A stretch of DNA of 64,000 nucleotides from Sphagnum magellanicum (taxonomy: Eukaryota > Streptophyta > Sphagnopsida > Sphagnales > Sphagnaceae), in contig CM038912.1 of assembly GCA_021904315.1 (NCBI GenBank), forward strand, positions 22,294,949-22,358,948, given 5' to 3'. Under the pieces are notes generated by a model, which was not told where the DNA came from, did no database searches, and saw only the letters and a program-made list of their open reading frames with translations. A program made the position numbers and the translations under genes. Numbering within the stretch: position 1 is the stretch's first letter; each line of letters begins with the position of its first letter. This document shows positions 11,695 to 23,848 of this stretch, piece by piece.

Positions 11695-14600
11695 GAAGCA
11701 AGCTTTTTGTCTCTCCAAGCTTGCTACAAACCACTTTCAAGGCGACTACAAACATGCTTTCTGATCATGCGTTTCACATGCTCTACTGGGTGTACATCAG
11801 ATTTGTCTCACAGCTCTAGGTCCTTCATGTTGTCGATGTTGATGTTGAATTCATGGCGTTGAATTGATCTTGAAATCAATCAAATGGGTATCTGAACAGA
11901 AGAACACTTTTGAGTAGTTTTTCAGAATGTTATTGTAAGTGCAGATTGTGATGCCCAGGGTTGTACTGATGGATGTGTGTCGTGATAGTTGCCAAAATGC
12001 TTTTTAAGGTATTGGCCGCTTGCCATGCCGGGCTCTATGTCTTGTGAGCATGAAATGTGTTGGCAGGTAAAACAACATCTACTGCAACAACACAAACCCT
12101 TCTGAATTCTAGCTTGTTTTCTGATGATTCTGTAAAGGAAGGATAAAAAAGAACCAAGGAACTGGTGATATTCTCACTGAAACATTCTATTGCATATGAC
12201 CATCATAATTGTTCAAACTGGCTCATCAGTTTTGCTTTTGGGTCATAGTTTTTCTCTCTTCTTTGGGGTTGGGCTTTCCTCTTTTTGCATGCCTGCTGAT
12301 TGATTGCTGTTATGTTCTCAGTTCTGAATTTTTTCTAAACTTCTTGTTGGGTCATCTCTCAATTCTAATCAGTTTGACTTAAAATTGTAAAATTGTAAGT
12401 TCATGGAAAAATTCTCACAACTTAGGAAGATATTATCAAGCTTTAGATCTGAAGCAAATAGCTGTTTGTTGTGTAGACACCCAATCATATACTGGCCTGA
12501 ACTAGGTCTGTGTATCAGGTGATGTGTAGCATGCCACTAACATGCCATTATCATGTGTGAAGTACTGTGGTATGAGTCTTGGGCAGGTGGGCCTTGACTT
12601 CAGGCACAGGTTGTGAGCTGTTGCACCATGTACATAAAATCCACAGTGTTTTGGTAATGTGTATTTTGATGAAGCTCAAGGATTGTATTTTATTCCCTGC
12701 ATCAGTCAGTCAGTTGTCCCTCCTGGAAAGGACAAAAGAATTTAAATGTTAAGTGCTCTATTTCAGATTCAGACCATCATGTGTGGCCACAGGATCAGAT
12801 CTGATTGATCCGGACTTTGATCCAATCTGCTGTTGAGCTTTATAAAGTCCGATCTTTTTCAGATGTGTTTTCGTGTCTTTGGAAGTCAACACTACTAGCA
12901 TTGTGTGGTTATGATCAGATGGGTGAAAGAGTTATGGATACTGTGGTCGGTGAAGACAGGAGCTGTTGGTGATATGGATCATGGCCAACATTACAGGTCT
13001 CCTTTTTCTCCTGGTTATCATCAAACCCTAACACTTGACAAACATCTAATGCTGGTTTAATGTTCCATATGTGCTTGCAAATGAGCCAAACCTGGAGTCA
13101 GCTCAAAAGCATAGCTTGTGATGTCAGCCACTGACCCAAGGAGTGTTACAATCTAGCATCATCATTTTGATGGTGAATTAGCTCTTTGAATCTGTTTCTG
13201 GAAGAATAACCAAGATTCTCTAGGTCAGGTGCTTGGTGAGAAACTTTTCGAAAATTACAATTGTGAATTCAGAAGATCAGGAGACAATCTGGGATGCAAT
13301 GTCTGTCCTTACCACTAAGATGCTTTTGCATCCACATGCCTACAGTAGAGCTCTTAGTGTCTCCTTTCATGTTTGTCTTTGTTGATTTGTTTTCCGCTTC
13401 CTCTGCAGAGGGCTTTTGAGAAAAGCATGGGAGACCTAAAATTGCCATGTGTAGACTTCATGGTCTTCCCAAGCCAACAACAACAGCACCATGGAAAGCT
13501 TTAGAAGGCAAGACCCACCTTTTGCCTTTAAACTCTTTTTCTAAAAAGCCAATTCCACAGGGATTTTGCATTTCTTTGGGAAGGTACGCATTTTAGGATG
13601 GATGGTGTCTGTGGGCATTTGAGCATGGGCATGCTATCATTGCCAAGACCCTTGACCCAGCTATGTGTCCATAATGACCAACCCTTGTTTTGTCGCAATT
13701 TAAACCTTTGAACCCTTTGTGGACGTGTGACTATGTCTTCATGCAAAGATGGTATGTCTCTAGCTTCTATTGCTTAGAAAGGACCAGCATGCAAGTTGCA
13801 GCTCATGAGCTGATGACAAGCTGATGACAAAGACAATACTTGAAAACACTTGTTAGTGGACAAACTACTCCTCTGAAACCTGATTATGAGGAGTGCGAGT
13901 TCCTAATGCAAGACATTTGGGTACTCTCCCTTATAATTTCTTCCCTTTTGGGCTCTTTTTACCCAAAAGAGCTCTGAGACATTTCAGATGGAAGAAAGTG
14001 CATAGAGGCACTAGGAGTTGCCACATGGTGGAGCACAATATGCAAACTTGCCTACAAGTAGGCTAAGTTCTTGTTGAACAAGAACACAAATTACTTTGCA
14101 ACTTTGTGACATTTTTTGAGGAATACTTTGTCTTGCTTGTAATGCATTTTTTACAGTGGGACACCCCAGTTTTCGTACCCAACAACTCGAGTTTGGTTTC
14201 TTGTACTTTTAAAAGAAAATAGAGGCCGGAAAACTGGGCCCAGAAACTTCACTGAATAGGCATCCACCCTTTTAGGAACAGGATTTTTTTGGTGATGTAT
14301 ACACATTGGTGATCATCGACAAGAGCAATTAGCCAAATTTGGCTACAGGTCAGAGAGGGAAGCAGAAATAATTAAGAATCTGGCCATATTTTGGGGACCT
14401 GCTGGAACCTATTGTCTAAGTATGGCAATTGCAGACTTCATTTCCTTAAAATCTGGCGACTTTAGTGCATTTTTTTCACAAAAGTCCCTTGCATGAGTCA
14501 CATTGGAAATTTGTCCCAAAATTAAAGAAGCAACCCATCAATTATAAATCAAATCAAGAGGCTGTAAATGTCATAAGGTTGCTAGTTGTCAACAAGGATA

Positions 14601-14862
14601 ATTACTGTGTTTTGAAGTCTGTTCTTTTTCTCTTTTGAAGTCTTTTCATGGTTCGAATTGGACTATCACAAATCACAAACATCTTGCAGTTTTTATGATC
14701 TTATGATCTGAAGCTGAAATTAAATCTCCTCTGGCATATCACAAAGCCAAATATTCTGAGCATCCTTGCACTTGAGATCAATTCTAAAACTTAGATGCTT
14801 GACAAGAAAATCCTTTGGATATTTGGTGTCAAATTGTCTCCATTTTCATTTTCCCCATTTTG
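11695..14862. other. Intergenic, no gene seen
   Basis: Mixed-composition non-coding DNA. Frames are short and lack motifs. It contains one copy of the palindrome TAGCCAAATTTGGCTA (about 14330-14345) shared with the dispersed repeat described at 29 kb. Confidence 0.5.
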
Positions 14863-14990
14863 TCCATGGCATTCCAAACTTCCAAGACTGTTTTGGATTT
14901 TCCCATTTGTCCATTGCATACCAAACTTCCAAGACTGTTTTGGATTTTCCCATTTGTCCATTGCATTCCAAACTTCCAAGATTGTTTTTC
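14863..14990. repeat. 47-bp minisatellite, about 2.7 copies
   Basis: CCAAGACTG occurs at 14882 and 14929, and CCAAGATTG at 14976, giving an exact 47-base period. Each unit contains TTTTGGATTTTCCCATTTG. Because 47 is not a multiple of three, all three forward frames read through similar text, which explains overlapping open frames here; these are not genes. Confidence 0.93.
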
Positions 14991-16495
14991 TCTCAAATTG
15001 CTGGGATCTTTGGAATACGATTGAAGCTCCTTCTAAGAGATGGTACCAACAATTCTTTAGTGAAATCTGATCACATGATGGCTGGTGTGAATTTCATTTT
15101 TTATCTATTTGTTTTTTGGTTTGCCCCTTCAATTCAGGGGCGCATTCTGAAAGCTAGCCTAGTTGTCTCATTTCTCTCTTTTTCTCATTTTCATTTTTGC
15201 CTTTCTATCACAACCCATCACCATTCTTTCTCTCCATTGGAAAGAAACATAACTTATTTTAGTACATGGTGGGAACCTTTGAAAACATCCATAGGAACAT
15301 ATGAATGATTTGCAAGAGGCAACAAGATGATTATTAGAAAACAATATCCAAAAAATGGGCATTTGGGGAACAATCCATGTGCTAATGCATTAAAATTCGC
15401 ATTTTTTATTCAATCACATGTTGCCAAATTTCGATAAGGGAATAAGTAGTGCAAAAGGTCATTTGTTATTTATTAATTTTGTTTTCAAATCACCCTAAAA
15501 CACCCCATATGACACATTGCAACCAAATGATGGTTTACTCATGTTTCACATTTCAACTACAACCATTGAACTTTTAGATCTAGATATTGCCAATCTCTAT
15601 TGTGATGAAGAATAATTTGCATTTCGTCACAAATAATAGTAAATTAAGGTTTGTCAATCTTTGTCATTAGATGGGACATAAAGTGATTAGAATTCACCAA
15701 GCATTGTCATTGGATAGGTATTTGCCAATAGGTGAAACCCCCATCTTCAAAGTTATATGGTAGCTAAGGTTTCATGTTGCAAGCATACAATGATTATTTT
15801 CCTTTCGGAGATTGCAATGTTTTAATGTTGTTTCTATTGAATGCTAATTGTGCAAGTTTTGTTGGTGGGAATAATGTTCGTTGGTTTTGTTTGGTGAAGA
15901 AAGTGTACATTGGTCTTAATGACAAGCAACACACACACAACAAGATGGCTTTTGACTTAAATTTAGTGCTATAAAATTGCAACAACAAAGTGCACAACTA
16001 ACTAAAATTAAAGGTGCACACTTCCATTTTGATTTTTAGGCTCCCTTTTTTCTTTTCTTTTACATGCTTTCCCTACTTCTTTCTCTTTCAATTATTTTGT
16101 TTGTTCAAGCTTGCTATTTGTCCTTGTTTATTTTGCCAACAACAATGGGTCCAAATTAGATGCCTAAACACTTCAAATTTAGGCTATTTTTCAGTGAGTC
16201 ATTGAATACAATTTTGCAATTGCCCATTGTTTCCTCTTGCACTCTCATAAGTTCATCTAGTCCTTCTAATAGCACTAACTTGGAACCTTCTTAGTTCACA
16301 ACTTCTAGTAGCATTCATTCTAAGTCCGTGACTCTTTATAGTAGCATTCCTTCCAACACTTCTATAGAAAGAGTATCTTGAGAAGAAACCTTGGAAATCG
16401 TAAGACAAATCCAAGGTTTTTTAAGATACATGGGCTAATTGTTTTCCAAAAATAGAATTATCATAGGGGATGACATATTAGAGATGCATATGTGA
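14991..16495. other. AT-rich intergenic DNA, no gene seen
   Basis: No domain recognised in any frame. Just upstream of the hAT relic, so part of this may belong to that element. Confidence 0.45.
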
Positions 16496-17775
16496 TGCAA
16501 AGTTTGTAGTTGTATTGATGGGAAAGACATATTACTTGCCTTCAAGTTCAATGTACACTTTAAAGACATGTCGATCACCGAAAGGCAAAGGTTGTTACTT
16601 TTGGAATGGCAATTGGGGATTCTTTTACAACAATTTTTTTTGGCATTGCCAAAATGAGAGGACTTACAATGGAAGGAATGTATAATATGTTGGAACCATA
16701 GTATTGCAATCCGATGTTCCTTTTGAAGAAAAAATTGACCCAATTTGCAATTGTTTTACATTCTCATGCGTGGGTGGCCAATGTTGAATATGAACCAATG
16801 AAACAATTGTTTATGTTGCGAAAGGTGAAAAATAACCATTTTTTAAGCATTGTTAAACACAAGTGGTTTGGGAATTGCAAAGGTCATGCATAATGTGGTT
16901 CTCTTTAAAACCAAGTCTATTATTGCAAAAGTTAATTTTTTTGTTAAAAATGCAAACAAGGTGACAATTATTGATAATCAACAATGCATTAATGTCCACA
17001 TTTATGTGATGAAAAATTGGAAACACATTCCAATTTTGCTCGTTCTTGAAAAAGTTGAAGTGGGTGCAATTTTAAACAACATTACTATTGTGATTTCAAA
17101 AGCCATGGCCAATTATAAAGGCCTTACCAATGATGACATGGCCTCCAAGTGAATTTACCTTGGATGTGCTAAAAACCATTAGAAGAAATTTGGAAGTTAA
17201 CAATTCAATTTACAACTATATTTTAGTTATAATCAACACTTATGTTGTAAATAACTAAGTGCCGAGATATGGTAATGCATGACATATACCCATAATATTG
17301 GTCACATGAAGATATTATCAGGTCATTCCTTTTGGAACTTTCTTTCATCAAAACTACATTTTGTGTTGTAAAGAAAATGAAGGATGGTGTTGTGGTTCCA
17401 TCACTTTTGGATTCAAAAGCAACTTGATGTGTAAACATTTTTTTCAAAATCACTATGAGTCATAATGCTAAAAGAGGGATGCGACAAGCAACAAATGTGA
17501 ACCTAGTTACTTGAATGTTGTTAAAGATTAGAAATTATACCATTTTAGCTCACAAGCTAAGTGAGTACATGAAAGTTGTTAAAATAGCCATGGTGCAAGT
17601 GTTAAGTGAATATTCAGGTTGAAAGAACCTTCAACAATTTATATTTTAATTAGCTAACCACACACCTTGACTTGTGTGTTCATATGCTCATTCAAAACTT
17701 TTACATTGTCATTAATTTTCCTTACAATGAAACCATGATAGCTTGCAAAGAAATCTACATTAAATACCAAGTTGA
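16496..17775 (+). mobile_element. hAT-like transposase relic (KIAA1586/ZBED-like type)
   Basis: Broken plus-strand coding remains of a hAT-superfamily DNA transposon. Near 16496 is a Cys-X2-Cys zinc-knuckle-like start (CKVCSCIDGKDILLAFKF). At 16876-17149 is MHNVVLFKTKS, then DNQQCINVHIYVMKNWKHIP and LTNDDMASK, matching the catalytic-core entry of plant KIAA1586-like transposases as I remember them (DN-SWISIHAYV-DWKR-PILISL). At 17570-17775 are the C-terminal dimerisation pieces VVKIAMVQVLSEYSG and, after a frame change, NFPYNETMIACKEIY. In-frame stops and at least two frame changes separate the pieces, and the middle of the usual 600-plus-residue protein is missing, so it is a dead and internally deleted copy. 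I did not find terminal inverted repeats. Confidence 0.72.
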
Positions 17776-18461
17776 TCACTAAAAACAAATACATCACAAG
17801 TAATAAGATACTTATGAGCATCAAGTGGACAAACATATTCCAAAAAAAAAGTTGGTTGCTTAAATGTTAAAAAATAAATATATGAAATAACTTGAAAATT
17901 CTTTCATCAAATATATCTTATTGCAAAATAAATCCCACATTTAGACAAAGAAAAGTGATTATGGTATTCTAGGTTTTCTCAAAAAAACTTCTTTGACTAA
18001 AAGTCTAAGTCTAAGCAAGTGAAATCAACTTATTAAAGGATTTGACTATATTTCAAATTAATCAGCTAGGCATAAATACTAACAAATCATAAAATGTTTT
18101 TTTTATTATATTTGAAGGCCATCTTATATCCATGAATTTTCCTCTTAAAAATGAAGAGGGATTTTACATCTACAAGTTAGGAATTGGAACAAAGCTTCTT
18201 TTTATATTCATGACTAGTAATTTGAAAGGCTGAAAAAAGGTCAAAATTTATGCCTAAAAAATAAATGTTGCCAACTTATTCATTAAAAGCCTAAATGATG
18301 TTAATAAGACATTTTTAAACTAAGTTATTAATAAATTGTGAATTAGGAGAAATATAATGATGGGATATTTATGATGGTTATAAATAACCCAAATGTTTTT
18401 TGGGTTGTTATTGGTGTTGTATGGTTATCTGATTTTAAAAATAAGTAGTGGTTATAGTTAA
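17776..18461. other. AT-rich intergenic DNA
   Basis: Very AT-rich with short frames only. Could contain the 3' non-coding part of the hAT relic. No gene. Confidence 0.45.
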
Positions 18462-18690
18462 CCTTTTTTTTTGAGATCTTCAATAGTCATAATTCAACCC
18501 AAATTTAAGAAAATTGCTAGATTTCTAATACATCATTGAAGTAGGTAGCAAAAAATATAGAAGGATGCTAAGATAAATTATTCCCATATTTAGCTTGTAG
18601 CTAAATTTGGTTAAATCTTTTTATGGATTTTTATGGATCATTGCCACTTTAGTAACATCACAAAATTGAACAAACAAAAACATTGGTTCT
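18462..18690 (+). repeat. Dispersed repeat family R1, copy A
   Basis: Shares a common order of blocks with copies at 27.83, 29.03 and 29.78 kb: GAGATCTTCAATAG, GTAGGTAGCAAAAAATATAG, AGCTTGTAGCTAAATTTGG, then CATCACAAAATTGA. This copy is the most diverged of the plus-strand set apart from copy B. Confidence 0.7.
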
Positions 18691-21339
18691 GATTTATTTT
18701 TTAAAAATTGAATAAAAAAATTGTTGATGCCAATTATTTCATAATTAGAGAACCACTAGTTTCAATTATTTCAAAGTTAAAAAAACCACATGTTCTAGTT
18801 ATTTTAGAAACCTAAAAGATTAGGCAATTTTGCATGAAAAAATCGATAAAATATTGACAATCATCAAGGTGGTTTTTGAAATTAGTTGAATTAATTTTTA
18901 AAATTCAAAATTTACCTTGTTTTAGTTAGTTGTATATTCTTTGATATTGACTTTTTCATATGAAAAGTCAAAATTTTGTCAAACTTGTTCGTGTGAAATT
19001 CATTTTTGAAAAATTGCCCATCAAATTGAAATGAAAAGTGAAAACCAACTTACCATAGAAAAAAGTAGGTCAACCCATCAAAATACACCATTGAGTGAGA
19101 GGGATTCTATATTTACTTGTATAGGTGCAAGATCCCCTTGAAGTAGGGCATAGAATCTCCCTCACTCCTAAAATAAAAGGTTTAAGATCCTTCTTCTACT
19201 CTCTCTACCTTTTGTGATATGTATATTTAGGCTTAATAATATTAAGGTTCATTGGTGCTTTACAATGGGTAATTAAACATGGGGTAAACGGTCTAAACAC
19301 TTTCACCAAAGAAACCGATTTTAATAAGGTAAAACTTCCAAAAGATGGATGGAATGCTATTTGTCCCAAGGGCCCAATAAATGGATGAAGCAAAACATCC
19401 AAATCATTTGCCAACTAGTAGTGCTTAGTCCAACTAGATGCAATTTTGGGATGTTTCAAAAAACTGCATGTTATGAGCAACTTTTGAAAATAGACCAATT
19501 GGTAATGGTAGCTTGTGGCCACTTATGCATAATAAGCATTATAGTGGATAAGGGGAGTTATGCATTAAAAGCACCTTTCAAGGTACTTAGAATTCCCTTT
19601 TCAAAAAAAAATCTTAGTGCAATTTGTTCTATTTTTTAACCTTCTCATCACAAGTGGGTACATCCTATTTGTATGGCTTTTTTTTTTACTCTATTTTTTG
19701 TGCCCTTTTGTTTGAGCAAAGATGCTCACAACATGGAGATTAAAATTGAATTAATTGGTGACTTGTGTGCCTTGACAAGGTTTGTAGGAAGAAAATTGAA
19801 TAGTAAATGAGCCCTTTAGCTTGGGGAAAAAAATGGAAGAATCTATCTATAAGAAAACAAACTTGTTTGTTTGTTTGTTTTGTTTTGTTTGTTGGGTTGA
19901 GATCTTCAGGACCAAAGTGCCCCCCTTGTGTACTTGATATGGTTGGAAAGCCTTTGATGAGTAAGGGTGCACGGAGGTGGTTTCATGGCCTAAGGTGCAA
20001 AAGGTGTAGAATATTGAATAATTTTGTCATTGAAAATTTAATAAAATCAAAACTATTAAAAAAATAAATTTGCATGTTCTTCATATTTTTGGCAAGTTGT
20101 CAAAATATGAGAAGGATTTTATGGAGGTGATTTTGTAATATTTAGATAGAAGGTGTAAGAGATATTAAATATTGAAAAAAATTTGGTCATTGATTATTCA
20201 ACTAAATTACAAAAACTCGGTTTTGGTTTTTGGAAGAAGAAATTAGTTGGGTAATGAATTCACACAATGGCATAGGTCACATTATCTTTAGGCTAATGCT
20301 GTAGTATCCTTCATTTGAAGTAAGCAATAACTTTTGCACCTAATACCTACTTATTTTCCCCCATTAAAATAAGCACATATCAAAATAATCTGTAATGTTC
20401 TCATATCCTATCTTGATTTTGTTCCCTATTTTAGGATATATGTAAAGTCCCTATAATTGGAAATCGGTGATGAAAATAGGGGGTGAAATAAGATTTTAAC
20501 TTTGATTTTTGGGGGCACACTTGAGGGACTTCTACTATTTTTATTTTTTTTTTGATGTTTTAAAAAAAATAAAAAATTTAAGGGCACACTTGAAGGATTT
20601 CTTTGATATTTTTTTTTGGATTTTTTTTTGGTTCTAGGCATATTTGAGAAAGCTTTTAGGGTTTGCTCTATGAATTAGATATAGGATGACTTTTAGAGTT
20701 TCTTTTATATGGAACTATATATGTGGACTCTTCCAATTTCGATTTCATTCTCATTTATATTTGGGAATGTTTCATTTTTTCTCATTCACTTATGCTCTTT
20801 TAATTTTGGTTTTTTCCTTAAGAACATTCATATTTTTTCATTTTCATTTTGTGGTAGCTCCTTTGATTTTTATTTGTCATTTTAATGTTTTTTGGGGGTT
20901 TTTTATTTTATTTTATTTTATTTTCCAAAGGATTTCAATTTCTTCATGTTGTTTTCAGGGGTTTAAGGTTTTTCTTGCTTTCTTTCCAAGCAAAATTTTC
21001 ATTTTATTCTTGTTTTTTCTTTAAATTTGATTTTAGAGTTTTTATAAATTAGCAATTAAAATAAAAAAGTTTTATAAAATAAAAATTTGGAAAGAATCTT
21101 GGAATTTAAAAAAAAGGTTTTTTAGAGTTTTTGTAAAAGGTTTTCTAAGTTTTAAGGGTTTTTTAGGATTTGTTTTTTGTAGTTGTCTTTTGGGTTTCTT
21201 TTAGGGTTTTTTCTTGTGTTGCATGGCTTCTTTTGGTAGTAATGCCTTTTTTGACATGGGTGATTTTAATAGCTTTCGATGAAAAGATGTTTAAGAGGAT
21301 GTGCAAGTAGCATTAGATTGTGTTTGTGCATGTAGTTGC
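18691..21339. other. AT-rich gene desert segment
   Basis: No gene. Contains a TTTG tract at 19862-19893 and long T/A homopolymers (for example 20540-20570 and 20880-20930). Open frames here are by-products of low complexity. Confidence 0.5.
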
Positions 21340-22215
21340 AAATGGTAACACATTGGAATTATTCAATGCAAATGAATTGGAACAAATTGTTGGGCAATCA
21401 ATTGATTGAAATGAGGGTGTTTGGGATGCGATTGTCACATAGTGAACAACTCCATGTTTGTTCAAAATTTTAACAAATTTCACTTTGTTAGAGTTTGATA
21501 AATCAACTGCATGTGTGATTCCCACCATCTAGGCCCATGCAAGATCCATTAAAGAAGCTTTCATTGTGATAGGGTGACCAACTAAGTTGAACCCACAACA
21601 ACAACCATTCCTATAGAATTGGGGCAAGAATGTAATATGTGATGATGTAATTTTCATTGCATTGTGGATTAATGAGGCCATAGGTGATGGTATTTGATGG
21701 TGTATTGTTGAGGAATGGATGACCCTTGGTATGCACATCCATGAATTCTAAAGTTGTACTAGATTCATCAATGGGACACTCTCATTGAGATTCACAAACC
21801 TTGGAACAATGTCACCCATAGGTTGTGGTTCAAAGGGCAAATGAAAATGTATTGTATGAACAACACGGTGGTCTTGGACCATGTGTGGATTGTTCATTTG
21901 CTTGGATATTAGGTATCCTAGTTTCTTTCATGATGTAAACATCTTGTGTGAATTAAACTTGTACAAGAATTGGTGTCAATGTTTTGCACATACAAATGAA
22001 TACTTTGAATATTTATTGGGGGATCTTGGTTGTATGGGTGAAGAAATGTTTTTTATGTGATGGTTTGTGAGGCACAAGCTTGCCCTTATGCATGACCTAA
22101 GTGTAGTGTATACAAACAATAAAATGCATGTAAAGTATAAAATGAAAGTGGAGTTGGGGGGTTGAAGTAAAAATTGAAAAGAATCTTAAAATGCTTTAAT
22201 TCCACAAAGGAAAAT
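21340..22215 (+). mobile_element. PIF/Harbinger transposase relic (DDE_Tnp_4 type)
   Basis: Plus-strand remains of a Harbinger-type DNA transposase, in several frames: AHARSIKEAF, then PTKLNPQQQPFL, RFINGTLIEIHKPWNN (a catalytic-Asp block in intact relatives reads DGTL; here Asn replaces Asp), HRLWFKGQMKMYCMNNTVV, YKNWCQCFAHTNEYFEYLLG, LGCMGEEMF and YTNNKMHVKYKMKVE. In intact plant relatives these are the SWFNGRKKMY-MNNTVVVDH, EYFEYLLGDPGYMGEEMF and AYNKMHAGYRVRVEWGIGGLKRKWRR motifs in the same order and spacing. Multiple stops and frame changes make it a dead copy. No terminal inverted repeat or TWA duplication was located. Order and density of matches make the family call firm. Confidence 0.85.
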
Positions 22216-23088
22216 GTTGTTATTTGTTTTGAGTTACAATTATTCTAACTAACTTCCTACACATACATCATCTAGATTTCACATACAAAGTCATTAGCAA
22301 CCAAATTGAAAACCTAGTTGACTACAGTTGGGATGAGGATTTCTAATTACAAATTTAACACTTTTCTAACCTCCATTTTAAATTTTACATTTGTCAAAAT
22401 TCCTAGATCTATATATATTTTGAGATTGGTAAGCCTCATTTATTTCTTCTTTTTTATTCAAACTTCCCTTTTTGCTTTGATTAAAATTCTATAATCTTCA
22501 TTGTTGGCCACCATCTCCCATGCTTTGGTGGGAAAGCTGGTGGATTATGATTAAAGCATTTTTGCCTTTTTCGTGCCTTGTCACTTGATGTAAATGTAAA
22601 GTTAGCCCTATAGGTAAATGATGGAGTAGATGATGAAATAGACAATGGCTTTTGTACTAAATCATAAAATGTAAGATGAGGAAGTGGCTTCAATATTTTG
22701 GGTGGGGTAAAAGTACCTTCAATGACATTTTATTTTTTTTGAAAACATTATGGGTGACATGTCCATTTGTTGCCTTTTATTGTGCTAAAACATGGTCATT
22801 ATGCAACACAACTCTCACACACCCTTTTTGGTTAAATGTCTTAAATTTCAATTTTTGTAAAACATCTTAGAGGTGGTCCATCAAGGTGTGCTTTTGGAAT
22901 TGAAAGTTGGGATAAATTTCTTTGTATTTAGCATATATCATTTTTTACACAAGTTTAGGTATCAATTGGGTCACTTGTTTGTTTTTTCTATAATACAAAA
23001 TAAATTGATGATTGTAACTTGTAACCATGAGTTTTTTGGTTGCGAGTTTTAGTAGACATTGAGGTGTTGAAGTAATGAATGAATGAAT
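22216..23088. other. AT-rich intergenic DNA
   Basis: No gene supported. May include the 3' flank of the Harbinger relic. Confidence 0.45.
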
Positions 23089-23848
23089 TGGGCAACACAA
23101 GTCTTAGGCTAACCCATCAAGAATGCGACCTCCACTCCTCCATAGTAATGACTTCACCAACTCTTTTATTGAAACAACTAGGTGTTCCAAACCTTCCGCT
23201 CTAGGACTTTTATGAAAATTGTATTGTGCTCTCATGCGCTCATGGTTCTTAAACATTCTTGGGTTCTCAAAGTTTCGGAAGCTTTCATGCTTTTAGAAAT
23301 CATTTGCAAGTTCACAATGAAACTATGTCCTCCCACAAACTTTTGTGCTTTCAAAAGTCTCACATTCTCACAACCTCACTTAGATTCTTGCACACACAAA
23401 AACATCTTGATTGAGTTCCTAAAAAAAACAAAAGTTCTCGCACTTGAATTTTTTCTCTTTAGAAACATTCATGTGGCCATGATTCATTCAAATGTGGGGC
23501 ATCAAGCTCCTTCACACAATAACCAAACATGAGGTGAACCTAGTTTTACCACTAATTTTAGTGGAAAAATAAGTTTTGGTCCATCTTATTTTTCTTTCTA
23601 CTAACATTGGCCATAATTATTTTTTTCGTCCCCTCATTTCATGAAACAAATCGATCTCACCCCCTACCTAGGGAACTTTACAAAGAACTTTATTATTCAT
23701 GTTTCGCAACTAAGTTACATGTTCAATTATCGCACATTATTTTTATAATTCTAGTTTAAGAATTTATTTCCATCAAGGTTTTTTACATCTACAGATGTAA
23801 TGATGTGGAAAATCATATGATGGGTTAGCCTAAGACTTGTGTTGCCCA
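23089..23848. mobile_element. 760-bp element with perfect 31-bp terminal inverted repeats
   Basis: Left end 23089-23119 begins TGGGCAACACAAGTCTTAGG; the right end 23818-23848 is its exact reverse complement over 31 bases. The interior (23120-23817) has no transposase motif; one plus-strand frame (23182-23532, 116 codons) is Cys/Phe/His-rich with no family likeness. This fits a non-autonomous DNA transposon mobilised in trans. I see no clear target-site duplication next to the inverted repeats. Perfect ends in otherwise decayed DNA suggest a fairly young insertion. Confidence 0.8.
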
